Assembly: GCF_040954835.1 (NCBI RefSeq)
Contig: NC_090723.1
Span: 9,434,001-9,498,000, forward strand
DNA length: 64,000 nt
Source of the DNA: Lepisosteus oculatus
Taxonomy: Eukaryota > Chordata > Actinopteri > Semionotiformes > Lepisosteidae
Direction of reading: 5' to 3'
The position numbers and the translations under genes were made by a program. The notes beneath the pieces are model-generated. The model did no database searches. It was not told the DNA's origin and saw nothing but the letters and a program-made list of their open reading frames with translations. Positions 1 through 10,922 of the stretch are shown in pieces (the stretch's first letter is position 1; each line of letters starts with the position of its first letter).

Positions 1-1915
1 TTACTAGAGCAGTATGAGCAAAGCAGCTGTGACACTCCCGGGATTTGAACCCGCAACCTCCTGGTTCTGAGCGCAGAGCCCCCCGAATCATGCCTCCACC
101 GTGCTGCCTCTTGAGAACTTTTACAATGAAAAGGTCTTTAAAAATACAATCCACTACTAAATTATTAGATCTAGTTATGGGTTTTTTTTTGACTTAAGAG
201 TTTTGGAGGAAAAAAAAATGTCAATCAAAAAGTCTGGCATCATGGCTTGGAAGTGAAACCTGCCCACCTCATCAGTAAATAATATCGAAGGAATTCCAGC
301 TTTCTACAGTGGAAAAACTGTCTCTTAAAAGGGTATTAATCTTGTAAACAGCATCTGACAAAGTTAATTAAAGGACTTCTACAGCTCACATGGTGCTTAT
401 TATTACTTTCTAAACTGTTGAAGCCTTTAGTTTTGCAACAAAAATAAAGGTCTGCACAGTACCCCTGTTTAAAAACCCCCATAAACCACGTTCATAGGGG
501 TTTCATGGGGAAAAATGCAGCAGGCCTCAATTTTTAACAGTCTCCCTTTGGTAAAGTCACTACTGGGCTCTACGATTACAGGAAAATCGTATTTTGGTTG
601 CACACAACGGAGGTCCCTTGGTTTCGTTTTAGTTCACGGAGCTGTGGTTTCTTTTTAGTTTATTTCTCTTTGAACGCTGAGAGACGACATCGTTGTCATC
701 ATAAGTTGTGGAGTCCAGGCCTTGGCGTGAACAGTACAAACTGTTCATGCGTTTCTCTGTCCCTCACTCCTCATGGCCGGTTCTTGCTGTCCTCTTGTAG
801 GACTACCTCTCATTCTGGGGGCCTGATATCCCCCCAAAGACTCCCCATGTAAGCACAGGCACACACTCAACAGCCCCCCCCCCCACAACCCACTCCGGCT
901 GCTAGAAAAATAAAAGAGGAGAGAAGCTGCCTCCAGTGCTAGTGTGCTGGAACCAGAAAGTTATTGCAGCTCATAAACCCCCACTCTTTCCCCCGCGGTT
1001 CTGGAATTACACATTGGCTGCACTTTGATCGCCTCTGTTGATTCTGGGCGCTCCGAGCGCGGCTCCAGAAAAGGGTGGGTTTTATTAACAGGTACTGTAA
1101 TCCGAGAGCCGTGCTGCTGGCTGGCATACTGTCACCCACCATCTTTGCGAAGACGCAGCTGTTAGCAATGAAAAGGTTCCCCGGAGGCTCTCTTTCTGTT
1201 TCTCCACACTACGTGTGAGCCTTACAGTGCCCCCGTGTTCCTGCCCCCAGCCCTACAGCCCCTGCACTCGAAGCAGTTAAGGTACACCTCCAAAAAATCT
1301 ATCATTTCACTGTTTTTAACTATTCTATGTAGAGCCTTCCGCGGGAAGCACTACTAATTAGCCACATTTATTTATGAACACTTCTGCACGTCTGAAAGGC
1401 TGTGCTCGATTCGCCACCTGTCCTCTGCAGAATGAAAACACTGCTAGCCCGGGTGGTCTATAAAACCTCACATTCCTGCGAGCTGTCTCAGGCAGGGGTC
1501 TCCAACCTGGCCTTGCAAGTCTTAAAGGTGTTTTCAATCAGTGCCCGTGTAGCTCTAGCCCCATAACCTGCGCGGGGTCACAGGGGAGAGAGACCCCTCT
1601 CACGGGCAGGTAATGAGGTGGGGGAGCCCAGCCCTCCCCCCGAGGGGCCGGGCAGCGATCGAACCCAGGACCCTGGCAGTGTGACCTGGGTGCCATGCAC
1701 ACACCGGTTACGCCAATGTGTCTGTCCTGCAATCCCTGGCTAAAGATCACGTTAAGACCATTGTTGGTTCAATTAACAGGGAGCTGGGCTGTAATGAAAA
1801 TCACAAGGAGTAGGCCCTGGTCTAAGAGCAGAATGCATCCTGACCACATGTGCCGGCGGCCCTTGTAAGAGCACAGCCTGCAGGGAGAGAAGCCCTGGAT
1901 CTGCAGCTGTAGTAC
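1..1915 (-). other. TTLL6 intron after the first coding exon
   Basis: Minus-strand sequence downstream of the visible TTLL6 exon. I looked for the next expected coding exon (the conserved block beginning LVINLSNC in mammals) and did not find it, so it must lie left of the window. The stretch at about 1540-1735 holds a degenerate tRNA-like B box (GGTTCGATCGC on the minus strand) and may be another old SINE. Nothing else is recognisable. Confidence 0.5.
30..115 (-). mobile_element. tRNA-like SINE fragment
   Basis: On the minus strand a B-box-like block (reverse complement of GGATTTGAACCCGCAACCTC) lies beside an A-box-like stretch. It resembles the head of a tRNA-derived SINE rather than a tRNA gene, because no cloverleaf or acceptor stem can be drawn. 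Family not identified. Confidence 0.35.
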
Positions 1916-2097
1916 CTTTTCTTCTTCTTCTTCCTCCTCCTCTTGCTTTCCGCTGGGCCACACTCATTCAAAGCGGGGCAGCTTTCAGGCTGGCTGTCGC
2001 TGTCGGCCCCCTCGCCCTCCTCGCCGCCCCCTCCAGACCTTTGCCCCGGGGCCTCATCCCCCGACTCCCTGCCGGGGCTCTCCTTGGGCGGTCTCAT
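1916..2097 (-). CDS. TTLL6: TTLL6 (tubulin polyglutamylase), first coding exon, partial gene
   Basis: Minus-strand coding exon of 60 codons plus two bases. It starts at an ATG one base after a TTGCAG acceptor (exon begins at 2098) and ends at 1916 before a GTACT donor. The peptide opens MRPPKES, passes an acidic/glycine-rich stretch and ends in a basic run, SKRRRKKKKK, splitting the next codon after AG. TTLL6 and TTLL13 carry the same basic run directly before the conserved tubulin-tyrosine-ligase core, with an Arg or Ser codon expected at this junction. TTLL6 adds glutamate side chains to tubulin, mainly in ciliary axonemes. The identification rests on the basic run, the splice phase and synteny: in human, TTLL6 is on the minus strand head-to-head with CALCOCO2. 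The catalytic ATP-grasp domain is outside the window, so activity cannot be judged. Confidence 0.68.
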
Positions 2098-4342
2098 CCT
2101 GCAACAGTGATCCGTTGCATGGGTGACACACTCCTCTCCCGTCGCTGAGAAACATTCCCGGCTGTGCAGCTGTGGCCCAGGTTGAGAAGGCAGAAGGGGA
2201 GGGCTAACGTGCCGGGTTTGAAACAAACTTTGTTAAAACATCCATTTTCTCTGGATCCGAGCATCTAAAGTTACAGGAAGTCAAGGAGGAGATCAACACA
2301 TGGTTGAAGAAGGTAAGAGATCTCAGCTCATGAAAGCAGCTAACAAGAAAAAAATGATGCTTTAATGTCTGGAGTAAATGCCTCATCAAAGTGCCCACTG
2401 TTGCCTACAGGCAATGACTCAGCACGCATACCCACCTTTGTTGTGGTCACACGAGGGGAAAGCAGAGAGATGGAGACACGAGGAGAGGGACGGCCGCATC
2501 CGAGTGTCTCTTTACGGTTTCAGCTTGCACGGATAGACTGGTGCAGACGAATCCGGCGCCTGTGCCAGCGATCTATCCCGAAGATGGGGTGCCAGGCTTG
2601 AGGGAGCTGAGGCTGCCTGCCTCACTGTGGGGTGTCAGAGCCAAGCCAACGCCCCCCCCCCCTGTCCACAGCCCCCACTTTCCCCGCTCTGCAATGGAAA
2701 CAGTGAGTCGTGCTTCAGGGGCGCCCGACTTGACGCTGGGAGGTCGGGGAGCCAGGTAACAGTACACTTAATGAAACCGCATAATCCCGCTCCCATCTTC
2801 AGCACTCTGACCTCACAACGTGTGATATTACAGCAGCTGTTCCCCTCCTCTGCCCACAACCCCCTCCCCGGTAATCAGGATCAGCAGCTCCCTTTCGAAA
2901 AATGAAATCCATACATGTGTATTATATTAACTGCGGCACAGTGTCATAAATCTATTGGGTGCAAAATCCTACACCTTCTAAACACAGAAACTGCTGTGTG
3001 TCCCAGTGCATTACAGTTACCCTAGAACGTAATGTAAAAATAACAGCACATCCAGTAACATCCATTGCTGCTATGACTTTAGGAAAGGATTACAGCCGTT
3101 ACATTTTCCACTTGATTCATTGCTTATGAAGCCTTTGGAAGTTTCAGTACAATAACAAAAGACCTGCATTGTTTAAGCTTTTTTCACCTATCGCACAGTC
3201 AGCTCCCAATTCATCAATAATATGATGTGATGTCTGAGCTCCGGACTATCGGTTCTTGAATCAGCCAGTTTTTAATTAGTCGGAATTTGTACAGAGAACA
3301 TGTTCATTCTGAAGATCCGGGGCGAAAAACTCGGGTTTTAGATTATTTTAAAAGCACATTACAAAGGGAGCTGTAAAGAATCGAGTTTACCTTTCCACTA
3401 ATATGCCCCATTATCTTAATCTCTGTTTGGTGAATTTGTAATTATTTTGTTGATGGATAATATTGTTGGTGAACAACATGATACCTCGTATTCTGTTTCC
3501 ATGTTGTGCATCAGCTGTGATCTATTTTATTGAGCGGATCTGTGAAAAGACCACAATAGCATGAATTAACAAGCAGCACTTACTGGTGTTGCAGACCGCA
3601 GGTGGTTTAGAAAGCAGGCCTCAGCTGTTCGGTGCTGCAGTCCCAGCACAGAAGGGGGCGCTCCGCCTGTCGATGTGCCTCTCTCTGGATCCCTCACTCC
3701 AGCATGGCTGTTGGATCCCCTGAAGGCTGGTCCCGCCACATCACTCTCTCCCACATCTCAACAGCGAGCTGGCAGCGAGCCCTAAGCACAAGAGAAACTT
3801 GTCTCATCGGCCAGGCTGCCAAACTGTAAGACTGTGACTGACTGGCAGCTCCCGGAGAATAGGGCTGGCAGATCAGGTGACCTCCAACCAGGGAGTGAAA
3901 CTTAGTAAACAAATAACCTGTCATTTGATCTGCAAGCTGACAACAAGAGAAAACGGAGAGGCAGGACAAAAAAAAAACAAACAAACAAAAAAAAGAATGA
4001 TGTCAGCACATTACTACAAATCTGAAGGAGCCCCTTCATTCACTACGCAAGCAGACAGCTGCAGGTCACACACTGGTATCCTGCATCGCTCCTCCCCGGC
4101 TCCCCCAGGGTGGCAGTCTCTCAAGGTTTCGGGGACGTCTTCAATTACAGGAAAAACAACACACTCGTCTGGACCAATTAACCTGATAACTAGTACGACT
4201 GTATCATTGAGAGCTCGTTTTGGAATGAAAATCAGGAGACTCGTTTTCTAGCTCTCTGGAACACTTCCTGTACTTAGAGCCCCTAAAGAAGCAAGTGCAG
4301 CTAACTCCCTGAGTTATAAAATAGAGATCTCGTTATCATAAA

Positions 4343-4685
4343 GGCAACATGGTGGCACAGCTGTTAGCATTGCTACCCCACTGCGCTGGGACTCTGGGTT
4401 CGATTCCGGACCTGGGGTGCTGTATGGGTGGAGTTTGCATGTTCTCCCCGCATTCATGTGGGTATCCTCCAGGTGCTCCAGTTTTTCCTCCCACAGTCCA
4501 AAGACATGTGGGTAGGTTAACTGGCTTCTGGGAAAACTGGCCCTGGTAGTGTGTGTGTGTGTGTCCTGTGGACTGGAGTACCCATCTGTCCCAAGGTGTA
4601 ATCCCACCTTGTGCCTGTCACTTGCTGGGATAAGGTCTGGCTCCTCAAGACCCATATTGGAAAAACTGGTTAGAAGACGGATGGA
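4343..4685 (+). mobile_element. tRNA-derived SINE (GTTTGCATGTTCTCCCCG family)
   Basis: Starts at a GTGGCACAGCTGTTAGCA block, contains a B box (GGGTTCGATTCC), then the widely dispersed body GTTTGCATGTTCTCCCCG and CCTCCCACAGTCCAAAGACA, and ends near GGATGGATTA. A short (GT)n run sits inside. Related copies lie at 26857-27125 (+) and 56504-56822 (-). Confidence 0.8.
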
Positions 4686-5956
4686 TTATTATAGAAATTC
4701 CTATGAGAAGAGAAACTCAGGGTCTAAACAATCAGCACGGAATACTCTTTTGTTTGCTCAATTAAATACCTGTTGGAAGCAATCGGAAATTTCAAGAGCG
4801 TGGAGGGGAAATTTAACTTTCTACACTGGGCTTATGAAGGGTTTACCTGGCCTTAATGATGCATGAATGGGTGTACAAACAGGGCGTTCCCATTCAAGGC
4901 ATTTGTTTGTATAAGAGTCTGTGCCTGCACTGCAAAGACCAGAGCCATTAGCAAAACCACAGACCCAAATCTGGATTCAAGTAACGGTGGTTCTAATTGC
5001 TTACATTACAAGTGTGGGCACGTTTAAGTAGTTAGGTTAACCCACAGGGGCATTAAATATAATCTACCGAGCTTTTTATGAAGTACAGGGCAGGAGGAGC
5101 ATGGCGCTCTGAAGTGGATTCCCGCCAATCCTCTGTCACGTTACTGGTGACCCGCGTTCTGCAGCGGAAAACACTTCCAGTGTCTTCGGAAAGGCCCTGT
5201 CCCCTCCGGAAAACACGGCGCTGGCCCACATCTGCCTTCATGGAAAACCAATAGCCCCATCTGTCCTGCCTGCGTGTGGGAAAAGTTTCACACAGCTCCT
5301 GGGACATGATTCTTTGCTCATGCGGGAGGGCCAGGAGCAGGAAGGGCAGTGCAACACACTAACTTCACTAACACTTCATATCGCCACACCAGCAGCAGAA
5401 AACACAGCAGTCTACTGTGATCACAAGTACACCCTTTGGGGTCACTATGGACCACTGTTCAGAAGAGTACGAGAGTTAACCGCACTGTCCTGGATAAACT
5501 CCTCTCTGGATCTGGGTAGATCAGGCCTCTCTGAATTCAAGTGGTGGAGCAGTAAGAGTTGGGGTTCTAATTCCAAATCTTCAATTAGAGAACCACGGAA
5601 ATGTAACTTTTACAACTGCGCAAAAAGAAAAGATTACAAGGATTAATAAATTAAATGAACTCTTTGTTCTGTATATCAAAAAGGACAACAACTAACCCGA
5701 CTAAAAACACAAAAAAGAAACTCGGAAAACTAATGCTAATGTGAGCTCAATTACACAAATATACACAAGCTTCAAAGTGATCGTTGTTTCTTTTGAGAAG
5801 TGTAACGTCCTGAAGTGGGCATTAGGCTCGATTTCAATTTATTCTAATAACAGGATCTAGGATTCTAGGTGAAAAACAATTGTTTTAGGCTCTGTAAAAA
5901 CAAAAGATCATTAAGCCTGACAGCGCCAGGAGAAAGCTTTGCGGGATCTTGGCACT

Positions 5957-5970
5957 GTTGTCAAGGAAAC
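5957..5970. promoter_or_regulatory. RFX X-box motif
   Basis: GTTGTCAAGGAAAC matches the palindromic RFX consensus GTTGCCATGGCAAC at 11 of 14 positions. RFX factors switch on cilia genes, and the nearest gene is the axonemal enzyme TTLL6. It lies upstream of the coding exon and 12 bases from a forkhead site. Confidence 0.5.
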
Positions 5971-5982
5971 ACAGGAACAGCG

Positions 5983-5991
5983 GTAAACAAA
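5983..5991 (+). promoter_or_regulatory. Forkhead (FOX) motif next to the X-box
   Basis: GTAAACAAA is a full forkhead consensus. FOXJ1 and RFX commonly act together at motile-cilia promoters. Binding by FOXJ1 itself is inference. Confidence 0.45.
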
Positions 5992-6304
5992 GATCTTCCT
6001 GCGGTGACGGTTTGCAAAGACTGCCTATCGGGGATTAAATCATACATCTTATCTGTAATTAATTCGCCAGATATATTTATTATAACAAATGTGACGATAC
6101 GCTATCACTTTATATATTTTTATTTGAAAGGGTTAAGTACAGTGTAAAACGGTACAACTTTTTCGTGTTTTCTATGATACTATTCACAAAATAAAAAAAA
6201 CTAAACGAGAAACGCCGTTTAAACAGCGTTCAACGTGGTTTCTCTGAGTTTAAGGGTAACTAGAAATCCAGTACTCCTGTGATCTGTACTTCCCGAGATT
6301 AGAT

Positions 6305-6311
6305 GCTTACC
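6305..6311 (-). other. Candidate donor of a non-coding TTLL6 first exon
   Basis: On the minus strand GTCAG|GTAAGCATCT is a near-perfect splice donor: exon base at 6311, intron from 6310. It would pair in strand with the acceptor at 2099. The first exon would then lie between 6311 and about 6600. No transcript evidence is available; other donors are possible. Confidence 0.35.
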
Positions 6312-6559
6312 TGACGCCTGTATTTTAACCGAGAGGAAAAGTTAACTGGCTAATGAATACCTCTGAGAGAAGAACCGCGTCTGATCACACACACATATAT
6401 ATATAGCTAATATGTTAATTCATTGAAATGTAAAGACGGCTAATTCGATAAAAGCATTCTGCTATTTACCTTTATGAAATATTAGCTTTCATAAACCTGG
6501 CAGTCTGTCTCAGCACACGAATCTCGCCGCACGCTTTGAAAACATTCCTACAGTCTCTC

Positions 6560-6720
6560 AACCAACCTGTACGTCACACCCCCCGGGCGACCACGGCGAA
6601 CTTTAATTGGCTTCTCCTGTTTTTCTCGGCTTATGATAGGTCAGTTTGTGTTAGGGGCGGTGACCGTTCGACCAGGAAATAACCTGCCTCTTATAAGATT
6701 TGCGTTGCTGTGGTTACTAA
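6560..6720 (-). promoter_or_regulatory. Candidate TTLL6 promoter
   Basis: An inverted CCAAT box (ATTGG near 6606), a GC-box-like GGGGCGG near 6654 and a second, weaker X-box (GTTGCTGTGGTTAC, 6704-6717; 10 of 14 matches to the RFX palindrome) lie within 160 bases. They sit on the upstream side of the candidate donor at 6311. Confidence 0.35.
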
Positions 6721-7238
6721 AGACGCTCCAGAGTCCAATAATGCTTTTGAAGACCAAACTACATGAGTAGTGCTACCTACTACAGAAGAAAAAACTATTG
6801 CGTTTGCCACCTTTAGTTTTTATTTCATAAGCAATGTTTTTAAATAGGTTTAAACGTTTTGTTACACTTTATAAATTGTGGTCACGATGGTTAAAAAGGT
6901 TTTGTCTATATTTTTTTTTCTGTAATATGTTATATTGACTTAAGATAAAATCGTAGAAATTGGAAATGCAATATTCTCTCTTTAACTTTATATTACTGTG
7001 CAATATCCACAATGCCTTACAAAAACTTGACATCAAGCACGTTGTGTAGTGTTGTGTTATCCCCCCAAGGAAATAAACATATTTTTATTCTATTCCTTTA
7101 GAATTCGTCTGCTTTAGTTTTGTACTTGAGTGAGGCGTATTTGCGTGTATTTCAGAATCACAAGGACCTATGTAAATACGATCTGACAAAGCGCATTTTA
7201 AACCCAGTTTAATCATAGATGGGGCAGTTATATTTACA

Positions 7239-7928
7239 ATGCAGCCGTCACCATGGATCGAAGCTATAGCACACGAGCTTCCACCATCTGTAATCAAAGT
7301 CTACAGAGGTGATGAATCTCTGCTCCATTCCTACCCTCTCAGTTCACACAGAGTTCAGATGACGTCACCCCTCGGAACCCTCCGTCTTCCTGCGTTGTCA
7401 TCTTCGCCTTGTTACGTCATCGCACGCCGCTGCACCCGCGGGACCGCCGTGGAGAGACCGTCTGAGCGATGGCTGAAAAAAAGACTGAGAACGGCGCCTT
7501 GTGCTGGGTTGAAGCTTAATTGGCTTTTTTCATCCTTCTACAAAGAGGAAGCGATCATCGGAAAGATGCTGAAGGCAAATATTTATCTCAGAGGCTTGGG
7601 AGCGCAGTACTGTGAAGAAAACGAGACCCCTCCTGGAGTCATCATTTCATATCTGAGTTTTGGAAGTACAGGAGATCCAGCCCAGAATGACAATAGAGGA
7701 GGGGTAGGGTTGGGACAAAGTCCTGTACCCCCACCAGAAAAATCTGTTTCACTTTCATCCAGTGCAACCCACTGGAAAACTAAATCTACTGCAGACTGTC
7801 TGCAGCTCCTCCAGGAAGCTAAACCAATTACAGGAGATAAGGATCTTGTTAAAAGTGCATTACACTGTAAAACAAGACAAGACATAAGTGTGGTTTATTT
7901 AAAGAAGCAAAGACCTACTGTCCTTTAA
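7239..7928 (+). other. Unrecognised 229-codon open frame behind two CRE motifs
   Basis: An open frame of 690 bases from ATG to TAA in sequence of ordinary base composition. I recognise no domain, signal peptide, membrane segment or low-complexity run. Two CRE elements (TGACGTCA at 7360-7367; TTACGTCA at 7412-7419) lie inside its first third, so if these drive transcription the natural start would be downstream: the ATG at about 7470 opens a 16-codon frame, and an in-frame ATG near 7566 would give about 120 residues. It may be a first exon, a non-coding transcript or chance. Confidence 0.2.
7360..7419. promoter_or_regulatory. Paired CRE (ATF/CREB) motifs
   Basis: A palindromic TGACGTCA (7360-7367) and a TTACGTCA (7412-7419) are 52 bases apart and are followed by a short GC-rich stretch. 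This is the usual look of a TATA-less promoter. The transcript it would serve is unknown. Confidence 0.4.
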
Positions 7929-7976
7929 AAGGTCCTGTCAAGGCCCGCACCAGAGCACAGTGCTGTAATTGTGTGT

Positions 7977-8864
7977 CAAGTTCAAGTAACTTTACTGCCA
8001 CTTGCACGAACAGTGCATTGGAAATCTAACACGGTTCTCAGTCAGAAAACAAAAGGGTAAATACACAGGCTATGTGCAGGACACTATATACTGTAAAAAG
8101 ACTATACACAACCTGTACACACTATTACACACACAAAAAAATCACTTAAGAATAATGGTTCCTAAGTTACACGTGATAAAAGACATGGTGCCTATGGAGA
8201 TGGGGTAGATATGGGCCTCCTATATGTTATGCATGCAGTCTGCATGTCCTTGGCAATCAGGCACACTGTCTTTGGGAAGAAACTGTTCATAAACCTGTTC
8301 CTTCGGGTCTTAATGCTCTCTGGCCTACAACACCGAAGATTATGTTTAGTGTCTCGCCACGAACACAGACTGTGGCTAAGGCAGAGTGGGTCTTTCAGAT
8401 TACTCCTATCCTGGAGTCCTTGCACTGGCTTCCGGTCAAATTCCGTGTAGACTTTAAAATCCTCATGCTCACCTACAAGGCTCTGCATGGCTTGGCACCT
8501 CAATACCTGTCTGAACTATTATCGCCCTACTCCCCACCTCGCAACCTTCGCTCTTCTGACTCTGGTCTCCTTACTGTCCCCCAAGCCCGTCTACATTGTA
8601 TGGGCGACAGGGCCTGCTCCTGTTCTGCCCCCAAGCTCTGGGACTCTCTCCCCAAGGATATCAGAGAGTCACCTTCTCTAAACTCCTTCAAATCCAGACT
8701 CAAAACCCTCTTCTTTAGAAAAGCCTTTACTTAGTACCACCATCCACGGTCTCCTGTGTATATTGTAATTGTGTTTTATCTTGTGTATTCTTTTTATTTA
8801 TTGTTGTTGTCATTCTGTAGAGTGCTTTGAGAAGCCACCTTTAAAGGCGCTATATAATATAAAG

Positions 8865-8909
<45 letters not shown>

Positions 8910-9305
8910 CCATGAGCCTTTCTCCTGCAGCGGGCTGTATTGAGATTCTCCAACGAAGGTTCTGTTCTGTTCCGATAGTGCGTTCAGCTGTTCTAATCAC
9001 TCCCTGGAGGATGCGTTTGTCCTTCTGGGTAGCACAGCCGAACCACACTGCAATACCTCTCAATGGCACCATGGTAGAAACTAACCAGTGCTTTTTTGTG
9101 GGTGCCACTCCTCTTTAGGCACCTCAGAAAGTACAGATGCTTCTGGGCTTTTCTTCACAATTGCACTAATATTCTCTGCCCAGCTCAGCGTGTTGGTAAT
9201 ATGTTGGCCAAGAAACTTGATGGAGTTGACCTGTTCAATTTCAGCACCATCGAAGTAAACTGACTGGTGGGGATTGATGTTTTTCCTGAAATCCAAGATC
9301 AATTA
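7977..9305 (-). mobile_element. Older LINE 3' part, minus strand, split by a younger LINE
   Basis: Reading the minus strand, 9302-8909 encodes reverse-transcriptase C-terminal sequence (FDGAEIEQVNSIKFLG; GVIRTAERTIGTEQ). The typical downstream block (SIKTRRNRFMNSFFPKTVCL) resumes at 8340-8240. The 3' tail runs on to an AT-rich end near 7977 (CAGTAAAGTTACTTGAACTT). The two parts are separated by a plus-strand LINE at 8341-8908. The coding part is frame-broken and 5' truncated. It belongs to the L2/CR1 group by motif. Confidence 0.7.
8341..8908 (+). mobile_element. L2-type LINE 3' end with (ATT)n tail
   Basis: Plus-strand open frame to about 8734 with the familiar L2 C-terminal motifs ITPILESLHWLPVKFRVDF, LTYKALHGLAPQYLSELL and KLWDSLPKDI. 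A short 3' UTR ends GGCGCTATATAATATAAAG, followed by (TTA)n to about 8908. Strongly 5' truncated. Its frame is still open, so it is younger than the minus-strand LINE that it interrupts. Confidence 0.8.
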
Positions 9306-9683
9306 TTTTGTCTTAGAAGCATTACTAACAAGGTTTGTGTTTGTATAATATTGCTAAGCAATAGAGGAATGTTTACTCACAGAGGACATGTTAGTTACTG
9401 GATTAGCCTGGACTAGATAGCCACCTAGCGCAGGGTACAATACAAACATTAGTTTATCTTACACATACCGTATATGTACGGTATATATAGCTCAGAGGTG
9501 TATGATGGACCCAGATTGTTGAGAGCCTTGAAAGTCTGTAAAAGATCTTATCTTGAATATGTGATTTTATAGGCAACCAAGTAGTTAGTAGTCTAGCTGC
9601 AGAGTTATGGACACATTGTAGCTAGTTGAGAAGAGAGTTAGGGAGCCCATAGAGTAAAGAGTTGGAGAAACCAAGCTTTGATC

Positions 9684-10262
9684 TTATAATAATTATAATA
9701 ATTGCTTACACTTATATAGCGCTTTTCTGGTCACTCAACTCAAAGCGCTGTACAGGTAATGGGGATCCCCTCCACCACCACCAGTTTGCAGCCCCACCTG
9801 GATGATGCAACGGCAGCCATAGTGCGCCAGAACGCTCACCACACATCAGCTCTCAGTGGGGAGGAGAGCAGAGTAATGAAGCCAGTTCATAGATGGGGAT
9901 TATTAGGAGGCCATGATTGGTAAGGACCAATGGGAAATTTGGCCAGGACGCCGGGGTTACATCCCTACTCTTTTTGAGAAACACCCTGGGATTTTTAAAT
10001 GACCACAAAGAGTCAGGACCTTGGTTTTACATCCAAAGGACAGCGCCTGTTTACAGTATAGTGTCCCCATCACTATACTGGGGCATAAGGACCCACATGG
10101 ACCGTAGGGAGAGCACCCCCTGCTGGCCCCACTAACACCTCTTCCAGCAGCAACCTTAGTTTTTCCCAGGAGTCTCCCATCCAGGTACTGACCAGGCTCA
10201 CACCTGCTGAGCTCCAGTGGGCTGCCAGTTGTGAGTTGCAGGGTGACATGGCTGCTGGCTTA
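9684..10262 (-). mobile_element. 5S-rRNA-derived SINE with L2-like tail, near full length
   Basis: Read on the minus strand, the head (CTCAGCAGGTGTGAGCCTGG, GTCAGTACCTGGATGGGAGA) follows the internal promoter of 5S rRNA. The middle carries a block shared with the copies at 16612 and 50421. The tail (CAAAGCGCT on the plus strand, TATATAGCG, ATAATT repeats) resembles an L2 3' end, which such SINEs use for mobilisation. Length about 580 bases. Confidence 0.8.
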
Positions 10263-10369
10263 CTAAGTAAGTTTGTCTTACTAAGGGCTTACTGGCTTAC
10301 TAAGTATAAATGCATGAATCAGGCACTCAGCACCAGACAATGAAGAAAAGGTGCCGAATGCAGGCAATA

Positions 10370-10610
10370 TTTCTAAGGTGAAAGAAAGGAAAATGTCTGA
10401 ATCAGATTTTTCACACGTGGCTCAAAAGACGAGAGAGGATCCAGCGTGACTCCCAGCATGCTGAATGTGGCTGACGTGTGAATGGGGAAGCTCATCCGCC
10501 ATCGCTGTGAAGCTCCATCTGACACACTTGCTGCCCCCCAGTAAAACGTCTGTTCTGTCACTATTTAGCTTCAGGGAACTGGATGTCAAACAAGAGATAA
10601 GAGATGGACG
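10370..10610 (-). mobile_element. L2-like LINE fragment
   Basis: On the minus strand SSLKLNSDRTDVLLGGSK and, in another frame, LGVTLDPLSSFEPRVKNLI match the reverse-transcriptase region of fish L2 elements (LKLNSDKTEVLLVGSK... LGVILD). The shift of frame between the two blocks shows decay. Confidence 0.65.
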
Positions 10611-10907
10611 GGGGAGACCAGAGGGGGGAGAAGTTTTAACAACAATCTGATACAATCTGAGTATCATCTGTCTTGTGAAAAATAACCTTCAGTACCTTTC
10701 AGGAGCCCCTCCTTGACCTTTCATCCTCAAGGCTCTACTCTTCACATTTATGATATTATATTAATATTACAATACATTGCCACAGTAGCGCATTGCCACT
10801 TAGCAGCCTGTGCTGCTCAGATCTCAGAAGCCCAGCCAGGCTGGCTGGCCCTGGTCAGCACTGGACCTGCAAGAGCCAGATTCCTGCTGGAAGTGGTGCT
10901 AGCAGAA

Positions 10908-10922
10908 CAGCAGGGGGCGCTG
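10908..10922 (+). promoter_or_regulatory. CTCF-like motif
   Basis: CAGCAGGGGGCGCTG fits the CTCF core (CCASYAGRKGGCRS) closely. Unlike the CAGCAGGTG-type matches inside SINEs, it lies outside the recognised repeats here. Confidence 0.4.

Larger units (their letters stand above)
2099..6310 (-). other. TTLL6 5' intron / upstream region
   Basis: The TTLL6 coding exon is preceded by a splice acceptor, so a non-coding first exon must lie to the right. Most of this 4.2-kb stretch is AT-rich and unremarkable, apart from a SINE at 4343-4685 and the RFX/forkhead motifs near 5.96 kb. No other coding exon was recognised on either strand. Confidence 0.45.

Noticed and set aside
10140-10262. 5S rRNA gene on the minus strand
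   Set aside because: Only the promoter-like part resembles 5S; it continues into a SINE body shared with two other loci.
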